Assembly (NCBI GenBank): GCA_963921335.3
Contig: CAWUFC020000002.1
Location: 682,001-746,000, forward strand
Origin: CAWUFC02 sp963921335
GTDB taxonomy: Bacteria; Pseudomonadota; Gammaproteobacteria; Pseudomonadales; Halieaceae
Length of the DNA stretch: 64,000 bases
Reading direction: 5' to 3'
Part shown: positions 55,319-63,492 of the stretch, one piece after another
Position numbering within the stretch: position 1 is the stretch's first letter
Layout: each line of letters begins with the position of its first letter
Made by a program: the position numbers and the translations under genes
Notes under the pieces: generated by a model
The model's input: only the letters and a program-made list of their open reading frames with translations
Told to the model about the DNA's origin: nothing
The model's database searches: none

Positions 55319-56239
55319 GTGTTTAATTTCTACATAGAATACGAATATTGGTTTGCTGCGACCCAGCTGGCACTCGCCATGCTGGGCATGGGCGCCACCC
55401 TGCAATTGCGCGATTTCCTCAACGTATTTACCGTACCGGCATCACTGCTGGGCGGACTTTTCGTACAGATGTTGCTGGTGCCCGTTATCGCCTGGCTGTT
55501 TCTCATAATGTTGGAACCCGCCGCAGGACTGGCGATTGGCCTGGCACTGTGCGCCGCCATACCCGGGGGCACCATGTCCAACGTGTTCACGTTTCTGGCA
55601 CGGGGTAACGCACCGCTGTCTATCGCCTTGACGGTTGTGACCACGCTAGCCTGCCTGGTGACCACACCCCTGGTGCTGGGCTTATTGATTGCCGAACACA
55701 TGCCGGCAGACTTTGTTATGCCCGCCGCCCAAATCGCCACAGAGATTGCCCTGATACTGCTGCTGCCTCTGGTTCTAGGGATGATTTTCCTGGCCCTGCT
55801 GCCTCAGTATGCAGACCGATTCTCCAGAAACTGTATCAGGGGCTCTGTCTTTATCATTTTGCTGATCGTTATCGGAGCGACCGGCGCAGGCCGGGCAGAC
55901 CCGGAGATCTTCGGCATGAATAACCTGCTGATACTCACAGGGTTCGTGCTGGCTCTGGCCCTGACAAGCTGGCTGGTTCCGCTCATGCTGGGTCGCAGCA
56001 ATCCCGACAGCACGGCCATCAATATTGAGGTTACGGTACGCAACGGCAACCTGGGCCTGTTGATCAAGGCATCCATGTTCCCCGCCGTAGTCGGCGTGGT
56101 CGACCCGGTGGGCGACATTATTCTGATGACAGTGTTACTCTATGGGGGGCTGGCGATACCGCTGGGCTTTCTGCAGGTTTACCTGCACGGCAAAATCAAT
56201 CGCCGCCTGACTCAGCAGCAAGCAGCGACGGCGGGCTAG
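55319..56239 (+). CDS. Bile acid:sodium symporter (BASS) family protein
   Basis: A 306-residue transporter with about nine transmembrane helices. The family core is AAIPGGTMSNVFTFLARGNA, followed by LSIALTVVTTLACLVTTPLV, corresponding to the conserved GG..SN..T and TP regions that line the sodium sites. The start is a GTG at 55319, 57 bases from the divergent ion channel start. Homologues move bile acids, pantoate or other organic anions. Neighbouring steroid-like catabolic genes make a steroid acid a reasonable candidate substrate (inference). Confidence 0.88.
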   Translation: MFNFYIEYEYWFAATQLALAMLGMGATLQLRDFLNVFTVPASLLGGLFVQMLLVPVIAWLFLIMLEPAAGLAIGLALCAAIPGGTMSNVFTFLARGNAPLSIALTVVTTLACLVTTPLVLGLLIAEHMPADFVMPAAQIATEIALILLLPLVLGMIFLALLPQYADRFSRNCIRGSVFIILLIVIGATGAGRADPEIFGMNNLLILTGFVLALALTSWLVPLMLGRSNPDSTAINIEVTVRNGNLGLLIKASMFPAVVGVVDPVGDIILMTVLLYGGLAIPLGFLQVYLHGKINRRLTQQQAATAG

Positions 56240-56240
56240 G

Positions 56241-56290
56241 AATTCAAGAGGTCAGACAGCCTGAAAATTGTTTCAAGCTGCCTGAGACCA
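56241..56290. repeat. Degenerate palindromic repeat
   Basis: AATTCAAGAGGTCAGA at 56241-56256 resembles the TTCAAGGGGTCAGA element at 38246. Together with TTCAAGCTGCCTGAGACC it forms an imperfect inverted repeat. It sits between the convergent symporter and Ltp2-like genes. It is a weaker family member and could serve as a terminator for both. Confidence 0.5.
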
Positions 56291-56308
56291 TGAATGTGGA
56301 TGAGTGGC

Positions 56309-57481
56309 TTAAGCCTGGCCGAGAATCAGGGCGCCAGTGGGCACACCGACACCAGAGCTGACCAGTACATGCTCCACATTTTTGCTGGGCTGACTGGTGG
56401 ACTCACCACGCACCAGGCGCACACCCTCAGCGATATTGTTCATACCGTGAATATAGGCCTCCGAAATAAGACCACCGTGGGTGTTGTTGGGCAGGCGGCC
56501 ATCAATATCCAGGACACCGTCGCGCACCAGGTCTTTACCCTCGCCGCGGCCGCAGAAACCAAAGCTCTCGAGCTGCATAATGATCTCTGAAGTAAAGGCA
56601 TCGTAAAGACAGGCTGCGTCAATATCATCAGGGCCGAGGCCCGCCTGTTTGTATACCAGGTCTGCGGCCAGTTCCATCTCCGGCAGGGCCATGAGCTCTT
56701 CCCGGTAGAAGCTGGTCATCTGCTCTTGCCCCTGCGTGGAGGCCTGGCAAACGCCGCGAATCATCGCCGGTTTTTGCTTCAGGTCTTTGGCGCGCTCGGC
56801 ACTGGTCACCAGAATGGCGCAGCCGCCGTCAGTTTCCTGGCAGAAATCATACATACACAGCGGCGATGCAATCGGCGGAGACGCTATGTATTCCTCCATG
56901 CTCAGAGGCTTACCAAAGCCATAGGCACGGGGATTATTCTGCGCATAGTTGCGCTGGGAAATCGCGACCCGACCCAGGTCTTCGCGGGTCACGCCGTACT
57001 CATTCATGTACTTGTTGGCGATCAGGGATATCCAGGAACCGGGAATCAGCATGCCGTAGGGCATATACCAGGACCAGTGAATCAGGTCAGAGCTGGTGAT
57101 ATCACCAGAAACACCCTGCCCCATACGCTGGCCGGAACGGCCATTCATGGCGCGCCAACACACCACGGTGCTGGCTTGACCGGTCGCAATCGCCATAGCT
57201 GCCTGGTGAATCGTGCCCACCGCTGCACCACCACCGTAGTTGATACGGCTGAACATGGTCAGGTCATTAGCACCCACCGCACGAGCTACTTCGATCTCGT
57301 CAGTGGAATCCAGGGTGTAGGACACAAGGCCATCAATTTCTGAAGTGCTGATGCCAGCATCGTCGCAGGCTGCCTTGATACATTCAGCCGCCAGCTGCAG
57401 CTCTGAGCGTCCTGACTTCTTGGAGAACTCGGTCATACCAATGCCGGCAATCGCCGCTTCGTTTTTCAGTGAAATCGGCAT
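56309..57481 (-). CDS. Ltp2-like thiolase-fold protein (lipid-transfer/aldolase type)
   Basis: A 390-residue thiolase-superfamily protein. The usual thiolase nucleophile Cys is absent: that region reads INYGGGAAVGTIHQAAMA. Instead it has Tyr293 in ACLYDAFT and Tyr343 in HGGLISEAYIHG, at the positions used for retro-aldol cleavage in the actinobacterial steroid aldolase Ltp2. It overlaps the DUF35 gene start by one base; Ltp2 enzymes need a DUF35 partner. I infer a role in cleaving a tertiary 17-hydroxy-type acyl-CoA or similar. A classical thiolase activity is unlikely. Confidence 0.88.
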   Translation of the reverse strand: MPISLKNEAAIAGIGMTEFSKKSGRSELQLAAECIKAACDDAGISTSEIDGLVSYTLDSTDEIEVARAVGANDLTMFSRINYGGGAAVGTIHQAAMAIATGQASTVVCWRAMNGRSGQRMGQGVSGDITSSDLIHWSWYMPYGMLIPGSWISLIANKYMNEYGVTREDLGRVAISQRNYAQNNPRAYGFGKPLSMEEYIASPPIASPLCMYDFCQETDGGCAILVTSAERAKDLKQKPAMIRGVCQASTQGQEQMTSFYREELMALPEMELAADLVYKQAGLGPDDIDAACLYDAFTSEIIMQLESFGFCGRGEGKDLVRDGVLDIDGRLPNNTHGGLISEAYIHGMNNIAEGVRLVRGESTSQPSKNVEHVLVSSGVGVPTGALILGQA

Positions 57482-57891
57482 CAGGCACCTCCAGCCAGTT
57501 TGAATACAGGTAATTTAAAGCCATCGGGGTCTTCATGGATCACCATTTCCACCGGCAGGCCAAAGTCCACATCTTCCGGATCACAGTCGATCAGTTGGGA
57601 GGTCAGACGTGTACCTTCCTCTAGATCGACAAGGATGATCACCAGCGGATACTCAAAGCCTGGGAACTGAGGGTGAGTCAGCACGGTGAAAGAACAAATC
57701 GTACCCTTGCCGGAAGCCTCAATGGCCTCCCATTCGAGGGACTGGCAGTCACCACACATTGGACGCGGCGGATGACGCAAGGTGCCGCAGCCCTTGCACT
57801 TCTGGATACCGAGCTTGTCCTCGGCGGCCATTTCCCACCACCAGGCATTGTCGTGCCCCATGGGGGGCTTGAGACGAAACGATTGCGACAT
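57481..57891 (-). CDS. Zn-ribbon/OB-fold DUF35 protein
   Basis: A 136-residue protein with a zinc ribbon (Cys32, Cys35, Cys46, Cys49 in CKGCGTLRHPPRPMCGDC) and a C-terminal OB fold (GTICSFTVLTHPQF, then YPLVIILVDLEEG). DUF35 proteins bind and activate Ltp-type thiolases; in mycobacterial ChsH2 the domain is fused to a MaoC hydratase, here it is free-standing. It lies between the Ltp2-like gene and an acyl-CoA dehydrogenase, two bases after the latter. Confidence 0.93.
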   Translation of the reverse strand: MSQSFRLKPPMGHDNAWWWEMAAEDKLGIQKCKGCGTLRHPPRPMCGDCQSLEWEAIEASGKGTICSFTVLTHPQFPGFEYPLVIILVDLEEGTRLTSQLIDCDPEDVDFGLPVEMVIHEDPDGFKLPVFKLAGGA

Positions 57892-57893
57892 GA

Positions 57894-59042
57894 TTACACC
57901 TCCAGTGGGCGCATGCCCAGGGAATCATCTTCAGCCAGCAAGGCGCCCAGTTTATCCAGCTGGGTCGATGCGTTGCCGAGGCTGTAGCTGATCAGCTTGG
58001 CATTGAGAAAGAAGCGATGGATGGGGTATTCCAAATCTGCACCAATACCACCGTGCAGGTGCTGTGCGGTCTGCACCACGCGGGCGGCAGCGTCACAGGC
58101 AAACCATTTGGCGGCGCGGACTTCAGCGCGGGCATCCAGGCCTTCGCCAAGGCGCCACATCGCCAGCCAGTAGGTGGAGCGAATCGCCTCCACATCGATA
58201 AAGCTGTCGGCCATACGCATGGCCAGCGCCTGAAAAGTACCCAGCGGGACTCCAAACTGCTCACGCTCGGAGATATACGCCGCCGTGCGCTTCATGGCCT
58301 CTTCGGTCACACCGGTTTGCATGGCGCAATGAGCCACATTGGCATGCTCTTCGATCCAGGTGACGATGGCATCACCTTCGCCCACGTTACCGAGCACAGC
58401 ATCGTCAGCGACGGCAACATTCTCTAATTTCAGATGGGAGGCGCGCTCTCCCAGAAGGCCAATATTAACGCCGGTGCGACTGACGCCATCTGCAGAGGCA
58501 TCAACCAGCATAACGGCAGCGCCCTCATCGGTTTCAACCGGCACCAGAATGGCATCGGCGACTGCACCGTCGGTCACAACGGCTTTCTCACCATTGAGCA
58601 CCCAACCGCCTTCGGTGCGACTGGCAGACACACTGGTCGCCAGCGCTGAATTCATACCCACCTCGGCAATAGCGGCGGTCAGTTTGGCTTCGCCGGTGGC
58701 CAGCTTGCTCAGCCACTCCTGCTTGCAGGCGTCTCTGCCGAACTCGGCCAGAGGCAATCCACCCAGCACAGTGCTGGAGAACAACGGCACCGGCGCGGCG
58801 CGACGACCCAGCTCTTCATGCACCAGGCACAATTCGGTGAAACCCAATGCGCTGCCACCAAACTCTTCAGGCACGGCCAGTGCCAGCAAACCCTGTTCTG
58901 CCAGAGTCTGCCAGAGACTGTCGTCATAGGTGGCATCGGTACGGGAAAACTCGAGCATTTTCTCGTCCGTCGCTGCGTCCGTGAAGATCTGGTAAGCCAG
59001 CTCCCGGATCGCTATCTGGTCTTCGCTAAATTCAAAGTTCAT
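57894..59042 (-). CDS. Acyl-CoA dehydrogenase subunit (FadE28/ChsE1-like)
   Basis: A 382-residue acyl-CoA dehydrogenase-fold protein. It has AVPEEFGGSALGFTELCLVH and HLHGGIGADLEYPIHRFF but lacks the usual C-terminal EGT/GGxxE catalytic segment (the end is SYSLGNASTQLDKLG). This fits the non-catalytic half of the heteromeric ChsE1-ChsE2 enzymes that oxidise short steroid side chains. The likely partner is the dehydrogenase at 59857, encoded on the other strand beyond the TetR gene. Confidence 0.88.
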   Translation of the reverse strand: MNFEFSEDQIAIRELAYQIFTDAATDEKMLEFSRTDATYDDSLWQTLAEQGLLALAVPEEFGGSALGFTELCLVHEELGRRAAPVPLFSSTVLGGLPLAEFGRDACKQEWLSKLATGEAKLTAAIAEVGMNSALATSVSASRTEGGWVLNGEKAVVTDGAVADAILVPVETDEGAAVMLVDASADGVSRTGVNIGLLGERASHLKLENVAVADDAVLGNVGEGDAIVTWIEEHANVAHCAMQTGVTEEAMKRTAAYISEREQFGVPLGTFQALAMRMADSFIDVEAIRSTYWLAMWRLGEGLDARAEVRAAKWFACDAAARVVQTAQHLHGGIGADLEYPIHRFFLNAKLISYSLGNASTQLDKLGALLAEDDSLGMRPLEV

Positions 59043-59052
59043 AGTGAGGCTC

Positions 59053-59817
59053 TCATTCAGATCTGACCATGTGGGTCAGGTTCAAGGTGTAATTCAATTT
59101 CTCAGTAGGCGGGTTCTCCAGGAACAGCGCCCGGTAAAAGACAGTGGTGAGCAGTTCGGTAATCTCGTCAACATCGAGACGAGCGGCCTGCAGGGTGGCA
59201 GACTGGTTGATGAAGTATTCCCGCAGCAGGTTTTCGCCAATGCCGGCCAGCGAGTACACCACCATCAAGGCCTGCTGTGGCGCAAACTCTGCCCTGGGAA
59301 ACATCTTCGGCATCAACTCCACCAGCCACATCAATTGCTGGCGGTATGAGTCGCGCAGGTGAGCCGAAAACTCAGCATCCTCGTCGGCCATCTGCAGCAG
59401 GCAGCGCATCAGTCCAGGACGCTGGGCATAGCTGCTGACCACCAGCCGGTTGTGGGCGTAGATGCGGGCGTACCAGTCCCCGGCCGCTACATCCTTCTCA
59501 ATCGCCTCAAGATCGGTTGCGGGCTTGGCAAAGTCCTCAAGCACTTCCAGAGTTAATGTCTTCAAGTCTTTGAAATAGTGATAAAAAAGGCCCTGAGCGA
59601 CTCCTGCCTCTCGTGTCACATCGGCGATACGCATCTTGTGATAACCAACCCGCTCAAGCACTGTCCGCGCGGCTGATTTCAGCTTGGCACGGGCCGCCGC
59701 GCCGCGCGCAGAACGGGTCTGGCTGGCGTCAAAATCGGTGGCGGCATCGGTGCTCACAAGGCTGGTATCCTGTGTTTCATGGGCGACAAAAATAGTTGAA
59801 TTTGAATTCAAAATCAA
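59053..59817 (-). CDS. TetR-family transcriptional regulator
   Basis: A 254-residue TetR-type repressor. The helix-turn-helix is RIADVTREAGVAQGLFYHYF after ARAKLKSAARTVLERVGY, and an effector-binding region follows. It is divergent from the ACAD at 59857 and upstream of the ACAD-DUF35-Ltp2 genes, so it probably controls both directions. The ATG at 59817 places a palindrome (59801-59812) inside the first codons; a GTG near 59757 (before STDAATDFD) is a reasonable alternative start that would leave the palindrome as operator. Confidence 0.88.
   Translation of the reverse strand: MILNSNSTIFVAHETQDTSLVSTDAATDFDASQTRSARGAAARAKLKSAARTVLERVGYHKMRIADVTREAGVAQGLFYHYFKDLKTLTLEVLEDFAKPATDLEAIEKDVAAGDWYARIYAHNRLVVSSYAQRPGLMRCLLQMADEDAEFSAHLRDSYRQQLMWLVELMPKMFPRAEFAPQQALMVVYSLAGIGENLLREYFINQSATLQAARLDVDEITELLTTVFYRALFLENPPTEKLNYTLNLTHMVRSE
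59801..59812. promoter_or_regulatory. Palindrome TTTGAATTCAAA, candidate TetR operator
   Basis: A perfect 12-base palindrome, flanked by AT-rich sequence, lies between the divergent tetR and acyl-CoA dehydrogenase genes. Position and symmetry suit a dimeric repressor. It overlaps the annotated tetR start, which may be placed too far upstream. Binding is inferred. Confidence 0.4.
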
Positions 59818-59856
59818 TAAAAATGTGGCCCTTCAACTCAGTGAGACTGGACCGAC

Positions 59857-61029
59857 ATGTTTGTAGATTACACCGACCAGCAGAAAGAAATTCGCCGCGA
59901 ATTCCGCGCCTATTACCAGAATCTGATCAAGCCCGAGATGCGCGAAGAGCTGCGCAGCGCCGAGGGTGGCGATCTGTACAAGGGACTGATTCGCCAGCAG
60001 GGTAAAGACCAGATGCTGGCGGTCGGCTGGCCAGAGCAGTATGGAGGCCGCGGCCTGACCACGAGCGAGCAGCTGATTCGGTTTGAAGAATCCCTGCTGG
60101 CGGGTGCCCCTACCCCATTCGTAACACTCAACACGGTTGGTCCGGCCATCATGGACCATGGCACGGAAGAGCAAAAGCAGCGCTTCCTGCCCGGCATTGC
60201 CGCCGGCGAGACCCACTTCTGCATAGGCTACACGGAGCCCTCCGCGGGCACCGACCTGGCGTCATTGAAAACGGCAGCGGTCAAAGACGGCGATCAGTAT
60301 GTGGTGAACGGCAACAAGGTCTACACCAGCTCGGCTGAAGCCGCAGACTATGTGTTCCTCGCCGCACGTACGGATGCTGAAGCCCCCAAGCACAAGGGCA
60401 TCTCCATCCTGGTGGTGGACTGTAACGACCCCGGCTTCTCCTACGGCCCTATTCACACGGTTGGCAGCGTGCGCACCAATGTTTCCTACTACACCGATGT
60501 CAAAGTTCCCACGGATATGATTATCGGCAAGGAGAATGGTGGCTGGCGCCTGATCACCTCACAGCTGAACCACGAGCGGGTCGGTCTGGCTGCCTGGGCG
60601 ATCCAGGGCTGGAAACTGTTTGATCGCTGCCTGGACTGGGCGCGCGAAGCACGCGGCCCCAACGGCGAGCGCGTGATTGATGATGCCGGCGTGCAGCGCA
60701 ATCTGGCGGAGGTCTATTCGCACCTTGAAGCCACGCGCGTCATGAACTCACGCATGGCATGGCAACTCGAACAGGGTGAAATTGACCCGGTATTTCCCTC
60801 AGCACTGAAGGTCTACAGCACCGAGATCATCCTCGAAATCTGCCGCCTGATGATGGATGTCATTGGCCCGCACGCGGTAATTAATGCCGACAGCGAAGGC
60901 ACGATGTTGCACGGCGACCTCGAGCACGAACATCGCCGCGCGCTGATCAACACCTTTGGTGGCGGTGTAGTGGAAGTATTGCGCGGCCTGGTGGCCACAC
61001 ACGGCCTCGGCCTGCCCCAGCACCGCTAA
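59857..61029 (+). CDS. Acyl-CoA dehydrogenase (FadE29/ChsE2-like)
   Basis: A 390-residue flavoprotein. FAD-binding and substrate parts are YTEPSAGTDLASLKT and YVVNGNKVYTSSAEAADY; the C-terminal TFGGGVVEVLRGLVATHGLG retains the GGxxE-type catalytic region that the partner at 57894 lacks. This split agrees with heterotetrameric ChsE1-ChsE2 enzymes of steroid side-chain degradation. It is followed three bases later by an APH-type kinase, making a second ACAD/APH pair in the window. Confidence 0.93.
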   Translation: MFVDYTDQQKEIRREFRAYYQNLIKPEMREELRSAEGGDLYKGLIRQQGKDQMLAVGWPEQYGGRGLTTSEQLIRFEESLLAGAPTPFVTLNTVGPAIMDHGTEEQKQRFLPGIAAGETHFCIGYTEPSAGTDLASLKTAAVKDGDQYVVNGNKVYTSSAEAADYVFLAARTDAEAPKHKGISILVVDCNDPGFSYGPIHTVGSVRTNVSYYTDVKVPTDMIIGKENGGWRLITSQLNHERVGLAAWAIQGWKLFDRCLDWAREARGPNGERVIDDAGVQRNLAEVYSHLEATRVMNSRMAWQLEQGEIDPVFPSALKVYSTEIILEICRLMMDVIGPHAVINADSEGTMLHGDLEHEHRRALINTFGGGVVEVLRGLVATHGLGLPQHR

Positions 61030-61032
61030 GCC

Positions 61033-62400
61033 ATGACTGAAACTTTCCACGATTTACCGCCTACCCTGCTCGACTGGGTAGGCGAAGTCGGGGGAGGAAA
61101 AGTCTCCCAACTCTACCGCCACGTTGCCCGGCGCGAAGCCTGGGTGGTGGACATCAGCCGTCCCGATGGCAGTACCGTAGAGGGATTTCTACGCATCGAG
61201 CGACAGGCCATGGACGGTGCGCCAGTGTCTCCGAAAAAAGAGGCCATGATCTGTCAGGCACTGAACAACACCAATGTGCCGGTGCCAACATTGCTTGGGT
61301 GGCATGAAGAGCATCACGCCGCCCTATTCTCAAGAGACGACGGCAGAGCCGACATCGACAAGCTTGAAGATCCGCAGCAGCAGCGCGCGGTGATGGAAGA
61401 TTTTATCAGGGTGATTGCACGACTGCATCGGCTGTCACTGGATGAGCTGAAGCTGGACAACACCCTCGGCCGTCGACCAGAAAATCCCGAACAATGTGCA
61501 CTGGATGACCTGCACGCCCAACTCAATCAATATCAAAAGTTCATTAGCAGCTATTGCGACCCACTGCTGAGCTACGGCGTGCAGTTCCTGAAGCGCAATG
61601 TGCCGGAACAGGTCGACCGGGTCAGCCTGGTTCAGGGGGACACCGGGCCGGTGAACTTTATGTTCAAAGGCAATGCCGTGTCTGTCGTTGTGGACTGGGA
61701 ATGGGGCCACTTCGGTGACCCGATGGAAGACCTGGGTAACATTTGTGTGCGCGAGTTCTGGAATCCCAGCGGCGGCCTTAAAGGGCTGTTTGATTTGTAT
61801 GAAAAGGAGAGCGGTATTACATACCAGCGTCAGAGCGCGCTGTATTACCGCGTCCAGCAGAATGTAAGAGGCATGATTCCAATTCATGCGGTCTGCGCTC
61901 ACCCTCCGCCGGGGCAATCGCTGGCCTGGTACATGTGCTATCGCTACTTGACCGATCGCTCTACCTGCGAAGGCATCGCCGAGTACCTGGATGTTGCGAT
62001 CGATAAGCCGGATCTGCCAGAAGACAAAGGCGTCAGCGATGTGCTGACAACAGCTGCGCTGTCTGCATTGAACGACGACGTGATACCGCGCTCAGACAAC
62101 GACTTTCTGACCTCAAGGGCAGTCGACACCACACGGCTGATCCAGTGCATGGAGCGGCGCAACCGCTTCGGCACATGGCTGGAAAATACAGAGATTGCTG
62201 AGATTGCCGCCCTACTGGGTCAGCCCGTTGCGGGCAGCCTGGCCGAGGCAAACGCCGCCCTTGTTGCAGCTATTGAAAGCGAGCAACTCCAAGATGAGCC
62301 GCTGCTTCAATACCTGGCTCGTAAAGCTTATCGCGATGAATTTATTCACGCGCCGGTGATCGAGCTGTACCCGAACCGGCGCTGGTCAGAGATCGACTAG
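61033..62400 (+). CDS. APH-family phosphotransferase, atypical catalytic loop
   Basis: A 455-residue APH-like kinase. The catalytic loop reads LVQGDTGPVNFMF: the Asp and the Asn are kept but the usual His before G-D is Gln. The metal-binding VVDWEWGHFGDPMEDLG is intact. The C-terminal 120 residues are an added helical region, as in the protein at 48663. It follows an acyl-CoA dehydrogenase by three bases, so a hydroxyacyl-CoA kinase function is inferred. Its stop overlaps the convergent MaoC-like gene by four bases. Confidence 0.87.
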   Translation: MTETFHDLPPTLLDWVGEVGGGKVSQLYRHVARREAWVVDISRPDGSTVEGFLRIERQAMDGAPVSPKKEAMICQALNNTNVPVPTLLGWHEEHHAALFSRDDGRADIDKLEDPQQQRAVMEDFIRVIARLHRLSLDELKLDNTLGRRPENPEQCALDDLHAQLNQYQKFISSYCDPLLSYGVQFLKRNVPEQVDRVSLVQGDTGPVNFMFKGNAVSVVVDWEWGHFGDPMEDLGNICVREFWNPSGGLKGLFDLYEKESGITYQRQSALYYRVQQNVRGMIPIHAVCAHPPPGQSLAWYMCYRYLTDRSTCEGIAEYLDVAIDKPDLPEDKGVSDVLTTAALSALNDDVIPRSDNDFLTSRAVDTTRLIQCMERRNRFGTWLENTEIAEIAALLGQPVAGSLAEANAALVAAIESEQLQDEPLLQYLARKAYRDEFIHAPVIELYPNRRWSEID

Positions 62401-62825
62401 TTACGCGGCAACTGCAGCTGAACCGTGCCCTTCATGTGCATGCCCCAGCTATCGTTCTCACCCACAACCGCCACGTCAACGATAGCGCCGTCATCATCTT
62501 TGTTGGTGACCTCTCCGGTCACCGTCATCACCATGCCGGGGATGTTGGGCGCGCCAAGGCGAATATCCAAGGACTTCACCACCGCCTCCGGTCCACTCCA
62601 GTCGGTGGCGAAGCGCGTCATGAAACTCTGGCTGGTAAGAATATTCATAAATACATCGGGCAGCCCGGTGGACTGCGCCACAGCTTTGTCGTGATGCACG
62701 GGCTCGTAATCACGGGTGGCCAGCGCTGTACTCACAATCAGACCGGTGGTGATATCAATCTTCAGCTCGGGCAAGGTATCGCCAACGGAGACTTCGTCAT
62801 AGTTCAGTGTTTTGTAATCACTCAT
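62397..62825 (-). CDS. MaoC-like hydratase subunit (ChsH1-like)
   Basis: A 142-residue hot-dog-fold protein. It has DTLPELKIDITTGLIVSTALA and DYEPVHHDKAVAQSTG, with His-His in the hydratase position. The small size and its pairing with the gene at 62827 suggest a heteromeric enoyl-CoA hydratase like mycobacterial ChsH1-ChsH2. The gap between the two is one base, so they are translationally coupled. Confidence 0.88.
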   Translation of the reverse strand: MSDYKTLNYDEVSVGDTLPELKIDITTGLIVSTALATRDYEPVHHDKAVAQSTGLPDVFMNILTSQSFMTRFATDWSGPEAVVKSLDIRLGAPNIPGMVMTVTGEVTNKDDDGAIVDVAVVGENDSWGMHMKGTVQLQLPRN

Positions 62826-62826
62826 C

Positions 62827-63366
62827 TCAGGCCTCCTGCTTGGGCGGGATAAACTTCAGTACGCGAAAACGCTGGGTACCGATCTTCTCACCATCCTGGT
62901 CACTGAAGGTCGCCAGGGTTTCGAAGAAATAACCCACACCGCGACCAGTTTCTTTGCGCTCAGAAATGCTATCGATCACCATTTCCATGAAGACGGTGTC
63001 ACCAATACCCACTTCTTTAAAGTATTCCTGTTTCACGTTGGTGCCCAGAACACCGGTGTAGCCATGCTCGTTAAATACGTCGACCATCTCGGTTTGGGCG
63101 TCCGGCGCCCTGCCCTGTTCGACCACAGGGAAACCCTCCTGGTTCCAGGCGTACATCATGGCCGGCGGCGCAATAGTGCGACCGCGGCTGCTGGCTTCAG
63201 CCCAGGCCTTGTTGGTATAGGCTGGATTTTCATCGCCAACAGCCTCCGCCCAGTGGCGAATCATGGCTGCATTGACATCATCTTTGGCGGGCTGACGCTC
63301 GCACACGCTGCGGCCTACATAGCTGTAAATCAGCTCTTCGAAGGCCTGAATTTCATCGGTACCCAT
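62827..63366 (-). CDS. FAS1-like/MaoC-type dehydratase subunit (ChsH2 N-terminal-like)
   Basis: A protein of about 179 residues with an N-terminal FAS1-like dehydratase (hot-dog) domain: MIRHWAEAVGDENPAYTNKA and RTIAPPAMMYAW. It resembles the hydratase half of ChsH2, without the DUF35 part, which is encoded separately at 57481. I use the ATG at 63366; a TTG 14 codons earlier (63408) is possible. It is transcribed ahead of the MaoC-like gene and divergent from the sulfatase. Confidence 0.85.
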   Translation of the reverse strand: MGTDEIQAFEELIYSYVGRSVCERQPAKDDVNAAMIRHWAEAVGDENPAYTNKAWAEASSRGRTIAPPAMMYAWNQEGFPVVEQGRAPDAQTEMVDVFNEHGYTGVLGTNVKQEYFKEVGIGDTVFMEMVIDSISERKETGRGVGYFFETLATFSDQDGEKIGTQRFRVLKFIPPKQEA

Positions 63367-63492
63367 AAGAGATAGCTCGCTGTTAAACGCATGAAATGAA
63401 GGCAGCAAAGACTATAACGTTGCCTCGCCAAATACCATGAGCGACCACACTTACGAGGCACTGGTTGAATATGCCAACCGCCCTGTGGCAGC

